Positions 9,841 to 20,857 of a DNA stretch of 29,759 bases are shown one piece after another. Origin of the DNA: Paraglomus occultum (lineage: Eukaryota > Glomeromycota > Glomeromycetes > Paraglomerales > Paraglomeraceae); assembly GCA_910592205.1 (NCBI GenBank), contig CAJVPJ010000303.1, forward strand, positions 1 to 29,759, in the 5' to 3' direction. Each line of letters begins with the position of its first letter. The stretch's first letter is position 1. Both the position numbers and the translations under genes were made by a program. Under the pieces are notes generated by a model. It worked only from the letters and a program-made list of their open reading frames with translations, was not told the origin of the DNA and searched no databases.

Positions 9841-10762
9841 TTACCTGACAAGTAAGTTATATATGTCCGGGAATTCCAATTTAAATTACATACTTAAAAG
9901 TATTATAATAATATTTATTCTTATTTACGCTTCTAAATCTTACTACATTGTTCTGAAACAAAGATTCTTTTCGAAAGCGTGTCATTAATCATACATTTAT
10001 TTTGTTCCTTTCAATCCCGAGAACAACGATTTATTGGCGATATTAAATGCAAAAGCAGTTTTGTCTTAACCATAATGTAGTCATATGAAATGTTCGCATA
10101 CCGCTTGTCTAGTTAGCAGATGAATAAGTCTCTTGTCCTGGGGATATGATAAAATTATTTTGATAAACGTGAAAATAGTGCCCGTATTGATATTATTATG
10201 AGAGCGTATTATAACAGTTTTATTTCTTGAATAAATACGCAAAATTACACCTTGTCAATCAACTTGGCGCGCGCGAAGAGAAAATTATATGATATGTAGC
10301 CAAAATTTAACGCAGAAAAAAAAAGTGCAGTAAGAATATTTCTTATAATAGCAGGCAAATTTCCATCATTTATTCAAAGTAAATTTTGTTTCCAAAAATT
10401 ATTATTTTTAGGGCTAAAGTTCAAAAGACGATGGTAAGCGATTGCGAAAATATTGAAGTGTCTATTCAAACTTTCCTGTCAAACTATTAATAATTGTGAG
10501 TGACAGATGACAATGAAAACTATGTTGCTTCTACTGTACAATTAGGCTAACATTGTTTGAATATTTGATGCTTGCATAAAAATAGGTAACTAATTTAGCA
10601 CAGGAATCATAGGCAGGAATGATCACATGCAGTAAATACATGCGTAAGCTGAATATGCAGGTTTCAAACATCAGGACAATCTGATGCTTGCAATTGTTCC
10701 ACAACGTGATACGCAGCAAGATATACGTAAGATCTTTCGCCTCCTTCTCATAACTTGACAAC
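9841..10762. other. AT-rich intergenic region, nothing recognised
   Basis: This stretch lies between the start of the kinase locus (-) and a small + strand gene. It includes a short GC-rich spot (GGCGCGCGCG near 10265) in AT-rich surroundings. A minus-strand open frame at 10531-10776 has no recognisable motif and overlaps the start of the + strand gene, so I leave it out. Confidence 0.5.
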
Positions 10763-11266
10763 ATGGACCCTATCAAGATTGCTGATCAAAAGAAGCAAAA
10801 AAACCCCAACCTTACTACCGAACAAATTGCTCAAGAATATGAAAAGATACAACAAGGTAAGCAAGCAATGAATACACGTTTATTAGGAGGATAGTTGAAA
10901 TGCATTACGACATGCGTTGGGGTTGGGACATAGAGCACAGTCGTAGGTTATACGTAAACTCGTTTGAAAGGAGAGTATGGGTTAATAGAGGGACAATGGA
11001 GAGAGAGTAGTTTGAATGCTGTTGTCGCGTGCATTCTATATGTTGGGCTTCTTGTTACGTTTGTACACCTTGAATAACGTGCATTGTCTCACACAGCAAG
11101 TAGAAGATCATAGAAAGAAATTGGAGATTTAAAAGCACTATTGCAGAAAGCGTATGATGATATTGTTAAACACAAGGATAAGGAAATTCTTATGACACAA
11201 TGGAATTCTCGATATTGTGATCAGCACAAACGCATACAAGTCATTATTGACATTGAAACTACTTGA
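10763..11266 (+). CDS. Small coiled-coil protein, two exons, possibly frameshifted at its end
   Basis: Not recognised. Exon 1 is 10763-10856 (ATG, then DPIKIADQKKQ, EQIAQEYEKIQQ); the donor GTAAGC is strong. Exon 2 begins at 11118 if the AG at 11116-11117 is used, which keeps frame and continues a charged heptad-like helix (EIGDLKALLQKAYDDIVKHKDKEIL) to a stop at 11264-11266, 80 residues in all. One base out of register, the frame goes on with equally protein-like sequence (LLERESMYTDIESRIRETD) to a stop at 11316-11318, so a one-base indel near 11240 may have cut off the natural C-terminus. The general look (polar N-terminus, then coiled coil split by an intron after IQQ) resembles the N-terminal part of the FYR protein at 20858, but similarity is too weak to claim homology. 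Confidence 0.42.
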
Positions 11267-11343
11267 ACGAGAATCTATGTATACAGATATTGAGTCTCGG
11301 ATAAGGGAAACTGATTGATACTGGGGTTTATTATTATGGTTTA

Positions 11344-11505
11344 TTATTTTCGCTCTTCTTGGTAAATTTCATAAGTGATTTTTTCTTTATCTAGATATTC
11401 TTGGAGTGTTTGGGTGTCATTGATCTTAAAAATATAAGGCGCAATTTTTTCACCTCGTTTTTTTTCCCGAATGCTTCTAACGGTGCTGTAATTCTTTGGT
11501 TCCAT
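11344..11505 (-). CDS. Small ORF, 53 residues, unknown
   Basis: Not recognised. An uninterrupted frame from ATG (11505) to TAA (11344-11346) encodes a charged, helix/strand-like mini-protein: MEPKNYSTVRSIREKKRG, then IAPYIFKINDTQTLQEYL, ending in YQEERK. Composition (many Lys, Glu, Ile; no stretches of low complexity) is protein-like, and the frame starts and ends cleanly. It converges on the small coiled-coil gene, with 25-77 bases between the stops depending on which stop that gene uses. It could be a single-exon small protein or a terminal exon. Confidence 0.4.
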   Translation of the reverse strand: MEPKNYSTVRSIREKKRGEKIAPYIFKINDTQTLQEYLDKEKITYEIYQEERK

Positions 11506-12472
11506 AGTGAATTAATGTAAATTAGTTTTATATTGATATTTTATATAGAGGTAATCCTATATTAATATTAATTATGTTATGGTTTATATTTATATTCATC
11601 ACATTAAAATGAGCATTAAAATTAACAAGTCCATAAGTTATGAATGAGCACCATTATTACTTTTCAAAGGTCATCAGTCACACTGGTCAATTTTACAGCC
11701 ACATCATAATCAGCCTCTCATTTATATTAATATTTATAAAATGTTCACTTTGTCTGGTTTTGTTGCAGTCTGCCCCATATAACAAGAATTAAGGAAGTAA
11801 AAATGTCTAAACATTTATGAGAATTTTATTTTTACAAGGTTCCCAACATTGCTTTAGAAAAAGTTCGATTTGTTTATTTCCCAATTCAACGTTGTAAGAC
11901 TTTCATGCCCTGAGGTTACTATAACTATTACTGATCGATTTACTTAATGTTCTGCGTCTTATACGAAATTTTGAATTACGCTTTTGACCATATTCTGGAC
12001 GTAAAAGTGTCTGTAAACGTTATCGGAAAGGAATAGTTAAAGAATAGTAATATAACTAGCCAACAAAAAAAAGTAATCGTCCACTTTGAAAGCGACCACT
12101 ATCAACAGACTTCCCCCCTTTCTGTTATTTTTCCCCTGCTGTAGCAATTACACATATGCCTCTTTGTTATCAATCATATCAGTCAGTGACTTTTATCCTG
12201 GCGCCACTATTAATCGCGCAGTAAGTGCATGTCTGATTATGATTTATCTTCCATTCATGTGTCCTTCATGACCCTAATTAACAAATATTTCCATGTAAGA
12301 TTTTTATATCAAAATAATTAACGAATGACTATAGATATAGAGTAATGCAAATAAATACCAAATTTCACCTCACTTCATATGCTTTCAAGATTTTCATGTT
12401 TCTCTTCACTCAAGTTTTCCTACCAATGCTCTGAATCATGAATGTATATAAATTTTTCGAATTTTCCGCACT
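11506..12472. other. AT-rich intergenic region, nothing recognised
   Basis: Mostly A/T with a short T-rich tract. The + strand open frame at 12086-12271 has no motif. It probably contains the promoter of the 53-residue frame and the 3' UTR of the small basic protein gene. Confidence 0.5.
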
Positions 12473-12889
12473 TTATCCAAATAATTTCTTAATAAGGAAA
12501 CGAGACCGAATACGGCTTCTTTTAGGAGTTTTTCGGAATCTTCCTTCACTCCGTATTTTCGGTCCACCAGATACTTTGGCTTCCACATTTTCTCCAATAT
12601 CGTTAATATTTTTGAAATTTCTCAGTTCTGCAATTGAAGATAAGAGATTAAGTGACGGAATACGAGTAAACAGCTCTTTTTGAAAAGCAGAAAAAATTTT
12701 AGTAGTAGTAGAGGATTGCATAAAATCCTGACCTGATGATGCAGTTTTGCCTTCGACTTAGTGAAGTTTATCCTTTTCGTGGGATAAAACTTCAGTTTGC
12801 CATATAAATCACGCAGTAATAAATGATGGAAGCAAGCTTACTGTATGACAGTGATAAAGAATCATAGAGGCCTTTCTATCTTCAGCCAT
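12473..12889 (-). CDS. Hypothetical small basic protein, two exons
   Basis: Not recognised. Exon 1 (12842-12889) starts at an ATG in fair context (TTAGAATGG) and encodes MAEDRKASMILYHCHT. A GTAAGC donor and a GGTCAG acceptor define a 114-base intron (12728-12841) that removes two in-frame stops. Exon 2 (12473-12727) gives 84 more residues in phase, 100 in total. The middle is Leu/Ile/Asn-rich (SLNLLSSIAELRNFKNIND) and the C-terminus strongly basic (RFRKTPKRSRIRSRFLIKK), as seen in nucleic-acid-binding or organellar proteins, which is only a suggestion. An opposite-strand frame over the same bases (12438-12683) is judged a shadow. The model rests on splice signals and codon-like composition only. 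Confidence 0.4.
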
Positions 12890-14432
12890 TCTAATTCCTG
12901 TTGTGGCTGTTTCCTGTGTTTCCTGTGCAGTCCAGTTGATTGCATTCTGATTGAAAAGTCTCTAAAATTTTCTAAGCCGGATTATTCGATGGTTATGCAG
13001 ATCACCGTGATAAACACTCGCGGAGCCATGTAGGAAAAAAGCGCTGGTTATCAACAAATAGAATTGATTGACAACAAACAATTGGAACCGATTCACTCCA
13101 TCTGCGTGGTCTTCATCTATCCAATCCAAAACTCACGCCAGTAACTTAAATCTCCCATTTTCAATTGATGTTATCAAGATGTTTCTCCGCCTTTTTTGCT
13201 TAACGTTTGCTCCACGCTTTAAAACGTTGCATCCATGATGCATTGTTCCAGTAATATTGTACAGCAAGTGTTTGCTTTCAATATGGTAAACAGCGGGAGT
13301 AATTTTGTGCCCGTCGCATTACATGTAAGCATTATTGTGATTCTGTCTTCTTGATTTTTTTTTGCCGGCAAGAGATTTGTAGGTCTAATTTCCAGTAGGA
13401 CTAGTCTCTTCTGTATTATAAATGTCTTCTAAATCATATTAATAAGTAATCAGCTGCACTAGCGGTCGTTGTTCTCCGATTGTTCTTCGATCGCCGCCCC
13501 CGCCACACAGCAATCGCCGCAGTGTTTGTACAATTCGCGTGCTTCTCGGTTTCCCTATTTGAAGCAAATAAATTAAAACCCAATGTTAATGGTAGGTTAC
13601 CAAAGTAATTTTCCTAGCTGAAACAACTGGCTATGTAGTTACCATTACTTTAACTTTGCAGTACAATGGAAATCGATACTTTTCTGCAACTTGAAATGCT
13701 CAATTTCTGGCGAATTGCATTGCCTTTGACTGAACCAGTTACTCGTAGTATTAACTCGTTCACAGAAATTGGCAATGTTTCTTCCTGCTGCGTTTTTTTG
13801 TTGAACTCTCCGTAATCGCAAGCCGCGTTCTCTCTTATCCGTTAATTATCGACACCGAATGTCTTGCCACGCGTTCTAGTCGGATTGTTTTGGAATATCG
13901 GCAAATCATTTATTTCCATGACTAGACGTTCCCTCCATGTTCATTTTTTACAAAATGTAAATGGGTTTCATAATGTTGGATGTCAACATCTTCAGATACT
14001 CCTGAATGTAAATAAATTGTATATTTATTCAATGTCGACGATGCTCTTCTAAATCACTAGGGATATAACAGTTACATAGTGTACAATACCTGGTATATCA
14101 GCAGCAGATAAAATATACAGTAATGCATTGTTTAAGTTTCATAAGAGTCTGCGCGAACCGTAACAAAGATTGTCCGTCCCCACTCAATAAAATATCATAT
14201 GAAGGTTTAAAAAAGACGATAATATCCAAACAAATATACAGAGTAACAAATGGGTTTGGAAAGGAAACTGTTCCGCCGTCCTGATCAATATTCCGAGCAG
14301 GCTCATTATAGATGTTCACGATATTGGTAAACTTAATAGATTCGACTGACAAAAGAACAGACTTCCCACGTGCTTATCGGTAAAATTCAATCCGTGAAAT
14401 TTCATATGTTCTAAATGGTAGATAAACCCCAT
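12890..14432. other. Intergenic region with no firm gene
   Basis: It contains a short GC-rich island near 13480-13520 (Arg/Pro-type codons, no frame) and several short frames. The minus-strand frame 14098-14352 (84 residues from ATG, just downstream of the SDR stop) has mixed, protein-like composition but no domain, so I do not call it. The 3' UTR and polyadenylation signal of the SDR gene must lie in the right-hand part. Confidence 0.45.
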
Positions 14433-16244
14433 TCACTCCAGAGAAACTCTACTCTCCGACAATCCGGTCAACTGACAGCTGACATTCCACCAGAACCTTT
14501 GCTTCTCGATAACATAGCTCTCGTCACTTGATGGAGCAATGCTACAATTGTGATTAATATATATGCCACTGAAATTCTCGAGATCTGATGAAGTAGCCGC
14601 GTAAACGAGCACATTCCCACCCTTTTGTAAGAGACAATATCGATAAGTCATATATATGCATTAGATCCAATAGTGTACAATGTTTTATTTCGAGTAAGCC
14701 ATACCTGTTCTACCGTCCTTGCAAAAGGCATATAAGGAAGTATGTATTTCATCGCAAGTCGTTTTTCCAGACTGAAATTGCGTGCCAGTCCTGTACGCGG
14801 AACAAAACCCGGTCTAAGTGCGATAACGGACAATTTGTTCTTTGAGCGTCTGGGCAGGCTTGGCTGTTGAGCTTGATCTTGTTGATGATCCGCGTTGACG
14901 TTCTTGTCGTTATTAACATCTTCATCATCATTCTCGTTAACATCATCGTGCTTGTCATTATCGCTGGTTTTGTTATCAATGTTTTGCTCGTCAATACATT
15001 CTCCATTGATTATCTTGTCTAGTTGATATGCGCATAATAGTTGTAGTAGTTTTGTATTTCGATACGCAACAAGTCCGTCATACTCAATTTCGCCCTGCAG
15101 ATTCTCTTCATTTAAACATGATCCCTTGCCATGGCCGCCTTTTGAAGAGTGAAGTTCTGACGAGACAAAGATTACTCTTGATATCGGATGCGAGTCAAGG
15201 TCACTAGAGTGAGATGGTGGATGAGAATGACGATAAAGAAGGGCTGGTAATAACAGGTTGACGAGCAGGAAATGAGACAGATGGTTGGTTTGCAGGGTAC
15301 GTTCGAGGTTGTCGTTTGTTATTTGTCGTGTTGGGAAGATTGCACCTGATTTATAAACATGAAAGAGAATATTAATGAGAAAAAATCTACGAATGTCGAC
15401 CAGACATATGTCTGTAATTCTTCTTTTCTAGCATATTGACAGGATTACTCATGAGGTTATTCTAACATATGAACAAGTCTATGGACAGTTATTACTCAAG
15501 ATAACGCAATCACCTGCATTTAAAATCAACACATCCAAGCCAATATTCTTTTCTGTAAACCAATTGACAAATTGTCTTACTGATTCAAATGACTCTAGAT
15601 CCAAGTTTGTAATTTCCAGTATATGATCATGATGCAAATTATCATATAATTGTCGGGTAGCTTCTACGTTTCGGACGGGAAGAATAATGTGATAGGGCGT
15701 TGAATGCGTCAAAAGAGTAGTCACTGCTTGATGCCTGCATTGTGAAGATAACCAAAGGTACGTATCAGTTACAGGATACGGGAGTGTATGAGGTGTGGCT
15801 GCAACCCAAGTGAATATCGCGCAATCGTTGGCTTGATGTAGAATTGCCATACTTTCGACGAATCCCAGAGTGACCATTAATATAAAAGTTATAGCCTGCA
15901 ACCTGCCTGACCAGACTGCGAATCGAAGTTATAAAGAAAAGTTTCGCCTTCTATTCCTTTGAGTTCTTTGAGAAAGCCATGCTCGTGCTTGCAAGGCTTC
16001 TGAACGTGAAATTTATTCTGCTGAGGCAGTCAGATTCGGTCAGCTGGAGTGTTTCAGGCTCTCTGCGCTCGTTCTTGTCGAATACCGAGGAGAACGCGTC
16101 TTTGCCAGAGCACGACGTGAAGACGATGACGTCACAAAGTTCACTTTGTTGCAGCGTGGCCATATCAGGAATAAAGTGGTAATGGACCTACCCGAGCCCA
16201 GAACTTCCTCCCGTGAGTACGATAACTTTCCGCTGTGTAGTCAT
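14433..16244 (-). CDS. Short-chain dehydrogenase/reductase (retinol-dehydrogenase/WWOX-like), four exons
   Basis: A complete gene of 367 residues: exons 16192-16244, 15514-15734, 14705-15345 and 14433-14621, all introns GT-AG, all junctions in phase. It encodes a classical-type SDR: NAD(P)-binding TGGSSGLG (residues 11-18), ILPVRN at the end of strand 2 (Arg suggests a preference for NADP), NLDLES, LILNAG (about 87-92), TNHLSHFLLVNLLLP helix, RVIFVSSE carrying the catalytic Ser (153/154), and YRNTK as the catalytic Y-x3-K (Tyr186, Lys190). LRPGFVPRTGL and MPFARTVEQ follow. The C-terminal GGNVLVYAAT is usual for this group, which oxidises or reduces alcohols, lipids or retinoid-like substrates; the substrate cannot be told. 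An Asn/Asp-rich insertion of about 45-50 residues (about 207-257) sits before the PGF motif. Intron 1 is long (457 bases). Confidence 0.93.
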
Positions 16245-17396
16245 TTCGAAAGGTGAAGAGAATTTGGGAAGATGGGGTATTAGTATTAGTATGGGGGCAA
16301 CAATTGATATCAAGTCATGTGATAGGCGATATGATGTATATTTCGGTTTACAATAAATAACCTAACTTTCAGATAAGCAGAATTCGTAGGTTTTGTCAGC
16401 TTATGTTATCATCGCTGTCATTATATAAAGCATACTGATACAAGGGCTGTATGGCGGGGCTGTACTCTTAAGTGAACACGTCTCAAAGTGCAGTCAATTG
16501 ACTCTATATAATTTTTTAAGCGCACTATGATCAGCTTTTTTTTTTTTTTTGAGAAGTACTTTATTTCCAAACCAAACTCTTCTAAAATAGCTCGATTACA
16601 TGAAAATTAAATTCACTTAAAAATAAAAGTTTAGCTTTATTGACAAGATTAATTATTCATTCTAGGAATTTAAACAGGTCGACAATCAGTGACATTGACA
16701 TTACAGGCTTTGCTATTTATAATTTTAGTGTCAATTATTAATCCGTGTATTCTTTACCGTGGGATAAATCTATCGGTTGGAGCATATAACAAACGCGCTT
16801 ACACTTAATATATTAATATGGGATATCTTATCCGATGTAACAATTAGTTATATTTAAGAAATATTACTATCAAACATATAAATTCAGAGTACACGAGTTA
16901 CCAAACTAAGCTGCTTTTCATATCTTTACAACGGATTAATTAATCTATTTTTTTAGCAACGCAGAGAAATCGAAGAAAACTGCACTTGCCACTATTACTA
17001 TGTCACTCGTTATACATGACAACAGAACCTCTATTTAATTAATTAAAAGCTCACCTAGCAACACTACTTGTTTGCTTGGTGTCATTGACCATGTCCTCCA
17101 TCATTAAAAATATGAGTAAGGTTTCACTAATTGTTATTATAATTGGAGGAAGGGAAAGTTTGATATTGTCTGATACATGGAATGGGCAAAGGCTTTTGCA
17201 TTAAACATTTTAACACATAATGTTATATCTATTGATAGAAAAGACCTGCTTTATTTTTTTCATGATTGAGACAACCATGACAAAGTTTTAAACAACTGAT
17301 ATTCAAATTAACAGATGCTTCTTCTCCTTGAAGCTTTTACTTGACAAATATTATTTCAAATTTGAAATTTTTGGAACCACTCAACAGAAAATCCAG
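16245..17396. other. Intergenic region upstream of the SDR gene
   Basis: It holds the SDR promoter and otherwise AT-rich sequence with a T-run at about 16538-16551. No further coding or RNA feature was recognised. Confidence 0.5.
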
Positions 17397-17707
17397 TCAG
17401 TTTGCTAGTGCTCTGATTATGATGTGCTTCTTCATATTCTGTTTTATGTTTTCCAAGGTGTCAGATTCTCGATCCCACTTCCCTGCCTACCGCATCAGAA
17501 TTGAGATTTGCAAATCAGGTCCCCTTCGTTTCGCTTATCTTTTCACTCGTCACGGTATGTCTACACGCGCCAGAAATAGCATCGTTTAGTACCATTTGAT
17601 GCTGACACATCCTCAAGTGTTTGTTCAAGTTCTGGATATGTAACTGACCTGTGTCTTTTTGCGGAAAGGTCACCCTCGTTCTTTGCGTCTTTGCCATCAC
17701 AGCACAT
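17397..17707 (-). CDS. Possible two-exon small protein
   Basis: Not recognised. The frame entering from the right (open from 17794) carries a hydrophobic stretch (LTLVSFSVFYLMCC) before the first in-frame ATG at 17707, then a polar region (SAKRHRSVTYPELEQTLEDV, NGTKRCYFWR). A GTGTAG donor at 17566 and a GCGGTAG acceptor give an 80-base intron (17487-17566), a length typical of this window. It joins in phase to exon 2 (17397-17486: AGKWDRESDTLENIKQN, ending IIIRALAN), 76 residues from that ATG. If the intron is retained the frame stops after KR-CYFWRV. The hydrophobic part could be a signal peptide if the true start lies further upstream in another exon or a frame is shifted; an ATG in a neighbouring frame lies at about 17782. 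Low certainty. Confidence 0.33.
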
Positions 17708-17806
17708 AAGGTAGAAAACCGAAAAACTGACGAGGGTTAGAGCTCGTGTTTTGCGCCTTGTCGAGCTTGTCTTGGCGGCATAATAAAGTATTTTTTATAA
17801 ACAGTA

Positions 17807-17811
<5 letters not shown>

Positions 17812-17881
<70 letters not shown>
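17812..17881. repeat. (AAT)n microsatellite, about 23 units
   Basis: An uninterrupted run of ATA/AAT triplets about 70 bases long, the longest perfect microsatellite in the window. It lies outside all supported exons. Confidence 0.97.
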
Positions 17882-17882
<1 letters not shown>

Positions 17883-18750
17883 TATCGCGAGGAACTTTTA
17901 CAACTTTTAAAGTATGCAGTAGGTCACGTGTATAAATTACAAAACGGGTTAAAGTTCACATGACGTCAGTAGTTATTTTTGTCCCCATATTTTTCACAAA
18001 CTACAATTAGTATATCCTAAAATGGTATAGCACCATTCATTCAGGAAATTGACTTTTTTTTTTCCAAGTTGCAGCTTTCAATTTGCGGATGAGGGCACAA
18101 CCAAAAACGGAGGAACCGATTGCATGCTTCTCCATTGACTACAATGATATGCAATCATGCTATCAAAAAGTGTTACATGGGTTCAATGGCAAAAGAGAAA
18201 AAAGGTTACTATACTTACTAAATTTCACGTGATCGACCATATGTCAATTATTCAATGTAGTTTTATCGTGAATAGAGTATATTATTAAATCTTGATAATG
18301 AGCATTTTTCATAAACAAACATCGGCCAAAACGAGAAATAAAGCTGCCATAATAATAAACCAGAAATACAAACGCAATCCAATATAAACAACATAAATAG
18401 ATGGTATAAACTTTATAAATAATAACACAAAACACACAACATATTTATTACTATGTATAAGTATGCAATGATTAAATATACTATTCATTTCGAATGCCCA
18501 CTACAGTAATGTTTTTCCACTTTTTTTTTTTTCCTCCTCTTTTTCGTTCAAGAACGCCAGCTGTTCCGCCCGTCCGCCCCTCTCAGCCCCCAGACGATTG
18601 GTGTGGGTGGCTAATATTAAGAATGACGACATGTTGCTGCAGTGGATAGTAATAGTGCGACTAGCAAGTAGTATTAATGTGTGCTATTTCATCAATCGTT
18701 TACCCGTTATTGTCATTCCTGTTTCGGTCGTCCCTTGCTGCTGTGGTTGT

Positions 18751-18769
18751 TTGCTTGCTTGCTTGCTTG
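18751..18769. repeat. (TTGC/GCTT)n tetranucleotide microsatellite
   Basis: Four to five units of GCTT in tandem within the pyrimidine-rich region. Confidence 0.9.
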
Positions 18770-19217
18770 TTCACCGCGCTACGCTACTGTCATGCCAAGT
18801 TACTGCGCTTATTGTTATTACTACGCTTTTCTTTGCCTTTGTTGTTGAAACGATTAAAATCCCCCCTCATCTCATACACTCCCATTCATATTTTTTTTCA
18901 TAAACAGTGGATACAATGGTGATACCAACGGGCAAGTAAAGAGAGGAAAATAGACGATGGGCGTATGGTGATACGTTGCTACATTTTGTGATATAAATAA
19001 ATTAAGATGTTTGTTTATTATTATACTGCAAAACCCTAATGGAGACAGTAATAAATGAGGACCGTATATCGAATATATGTCCTACACGTGGAGAGTGAGA
19101 GAGAGTGGTGGGGGTGGATTGGATGGAAAAGAATGTAAGGGAGGAATGTAAGGGAGGCTCGCATAGTAATAGTGAACTAGTCTATACTAGTACATTTACG
19201 TTTAGTTAGCTCATGTC

Positions 19218-19315
19218 ATTGCTTGCTCTCTCTCTTGCCCTCTCTTTCTTTCTTGCCCTCTCTTTTTTCTTGCCATCACTCTCTTTCTTGCCCTATCTCT
19301 TTTGCCTTCTTGACA
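19218..19315. repeat. Degenerate CT-rich tandem repeat
   Basis: About five imperfect copies of a unit resembling TTTCTTGCCCTCTC, separated by short CT runs. No coding potential. Confidence 0.7.
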
Positions 19316-20857
19316 TAATCTGTATCCCATTCCGATCCTTAAATGACAAGGCATGGGTTTGATAATCTCGCTTCATTTGGAGTGGTGTGTTTGCATGGCG
19401 ACAGAAATGTTGTGGTGTGGCTATGTTAATCATCTATATATGCTTTGCCCTCTTTGCGCAAATGTCGATATTTTATTTGCCTAGGCAAGAAAGGTGATGA
19501 TGGGGGGATGATGGACATTGGTGACTAAAAACATGTCCCTCTTGATGTTATTGAATAATAACGCATAAATAAAGAGAATTACAAATACAACCCATGTATA
19601 TAATAATAGTATTACTATCACTATCACTATTGTCATTACTGTTATTATTAGTCTCGACCCTCTCTACTTTTTTATTTTCCTTTTATGCACATGTTGAACG
19701 TCGTCGTCGTCGTCTGTCCTTTTGTATATGTGTCATATATTTCTTTCCATTATATCTTTCAGTTATCCATTCCTTCTCGGTTCTTCATTCTTCCTCTCTT
19801 CTCTTTCGTCCGTTCTTATCACGGACCCTTTCATCTCACCCCAACTCTCCCCTCCCCTCCCTCCCTCTTCTTATAACCCCCCTTCCTTTTCTTATATTAT
19901 CCCCCTTCTTCTACTTTTCTTATCATACTTATCCCACCGACATAATCAATCAGCACACCCCGACTCCGACCATTCCAAATTCAGTTACGTATTGCATGCT
20001 CAAGCGTCGTACATTTGCATCATCCATCAATCAGATGCCTGGATTTGCTGCCTGACACAGCTCACCTGAAAGTTTACTCACAAGCAAGCTTTTATCCTTG
20101 GAACTCGCTCGACACACAAGCCCTTCCGAAACGTCCGCTTTCCTCACCCCCAACACTACTTTATATACAATACGTTATTTAACCCCCAAACATGGTTTAC
20201 GTCTGCGGTGACATTTTTTATCAGCCATCCCAGATAATAAAAAAATTATCTTCCTTCCCACACAGACACTTGCAAGAGCCTGTTGTTGGATTGAGTTGTT
20301 GTTTGTTAGAGTGTGTGTACACTTCTTTTTGCACGAGCAAAATAGAATAAATAATTAGGGATAGGAAAAAAAGAAAATAGGGAAATAGCCAAAGTGATAT
20401 ACAAGTAGATATCAACATACACCAATAAAGAATACCCAAGAAAGTGCCACGAGATATATAAAATACGAAAAGACACCTCGGCTATCCCGTTGTTGCAATA
20501 TATCCCCCCTTCGTGTACTATTCTCTCTTCTCTTTTTCTCTCTCGCACACTCTCACATACACCCCACTCACACATCACATCACACACACGCAACACATCC
20601 ACTCTGGTAGAAGGGCGCAACGCTTTGTCAATAGAACTCTCTTCCCCCATTTACTTTTGTAAATACAAAGAAAACCCATCTTGTCAATACGAAAAAAATA
20701 TTCCATATCCAGTAATCTCGAACGCACCCACTCGCACACACACACACCCCTTCCTCTCCACCCAATAAATAAACGCCTAATAACACACATCGACCACGCA
20801 ATACAAAAAGCCTTTTGACACAAATCAATTCAGCAATCTCAATTCGACATCTAAACA

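Larger units (their letters stand above)
17882..20857. other. Long pyrimidine-rich upstream region of the FYR gene
   Basis: About 3 kb without a supported gene. From about 18530 onward the + strand is strongly enriched in C and T in long blocks (18530-18595, 19200-19315, 19640-19930, 20490-20620). Open frames here are low-complexity Ser/Leu/Phe/Pro strings created by this bias, not genes. The stretch nearest the FYR start (20490-20857) is probably 5' UTR/promoter. Confidence 0.55.

Noticed and set aside
10531-10776. 81-residue minus-strand frame
   Set aside because: No motif; it overlaps the start of the better supported coiled-coil gene on the other strand.
14098-14352. 84-residue minus-strand frame just downstream of the SDR stop
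   Set aside because: Protein-like composition but no motif, no splice partner, and it lies where the SDR 3' UTR should be.
16127-16134. Perfect TGACGTCA palindrome (and another at 17961-17968)
   Set aside because: The CRE/bZIP consensus is real, but one copy lies in an intron and the other far from any supported start, so a regulatory role is not supported.
15951-16182. Opposed open frames of about 70 residues on both strands
   Set aside because: They lie wholly inside intron 1 of the SDR gene, which splices cleanly without them.
19594-20069. Overlapping + strand frames of 115-153 residues rich in Leu, Ser, Phe and Pro
   Set aside because: They are produced by the C/T-rich strand bias; the residues are low-complexity with no domain, and several frames are open at once.
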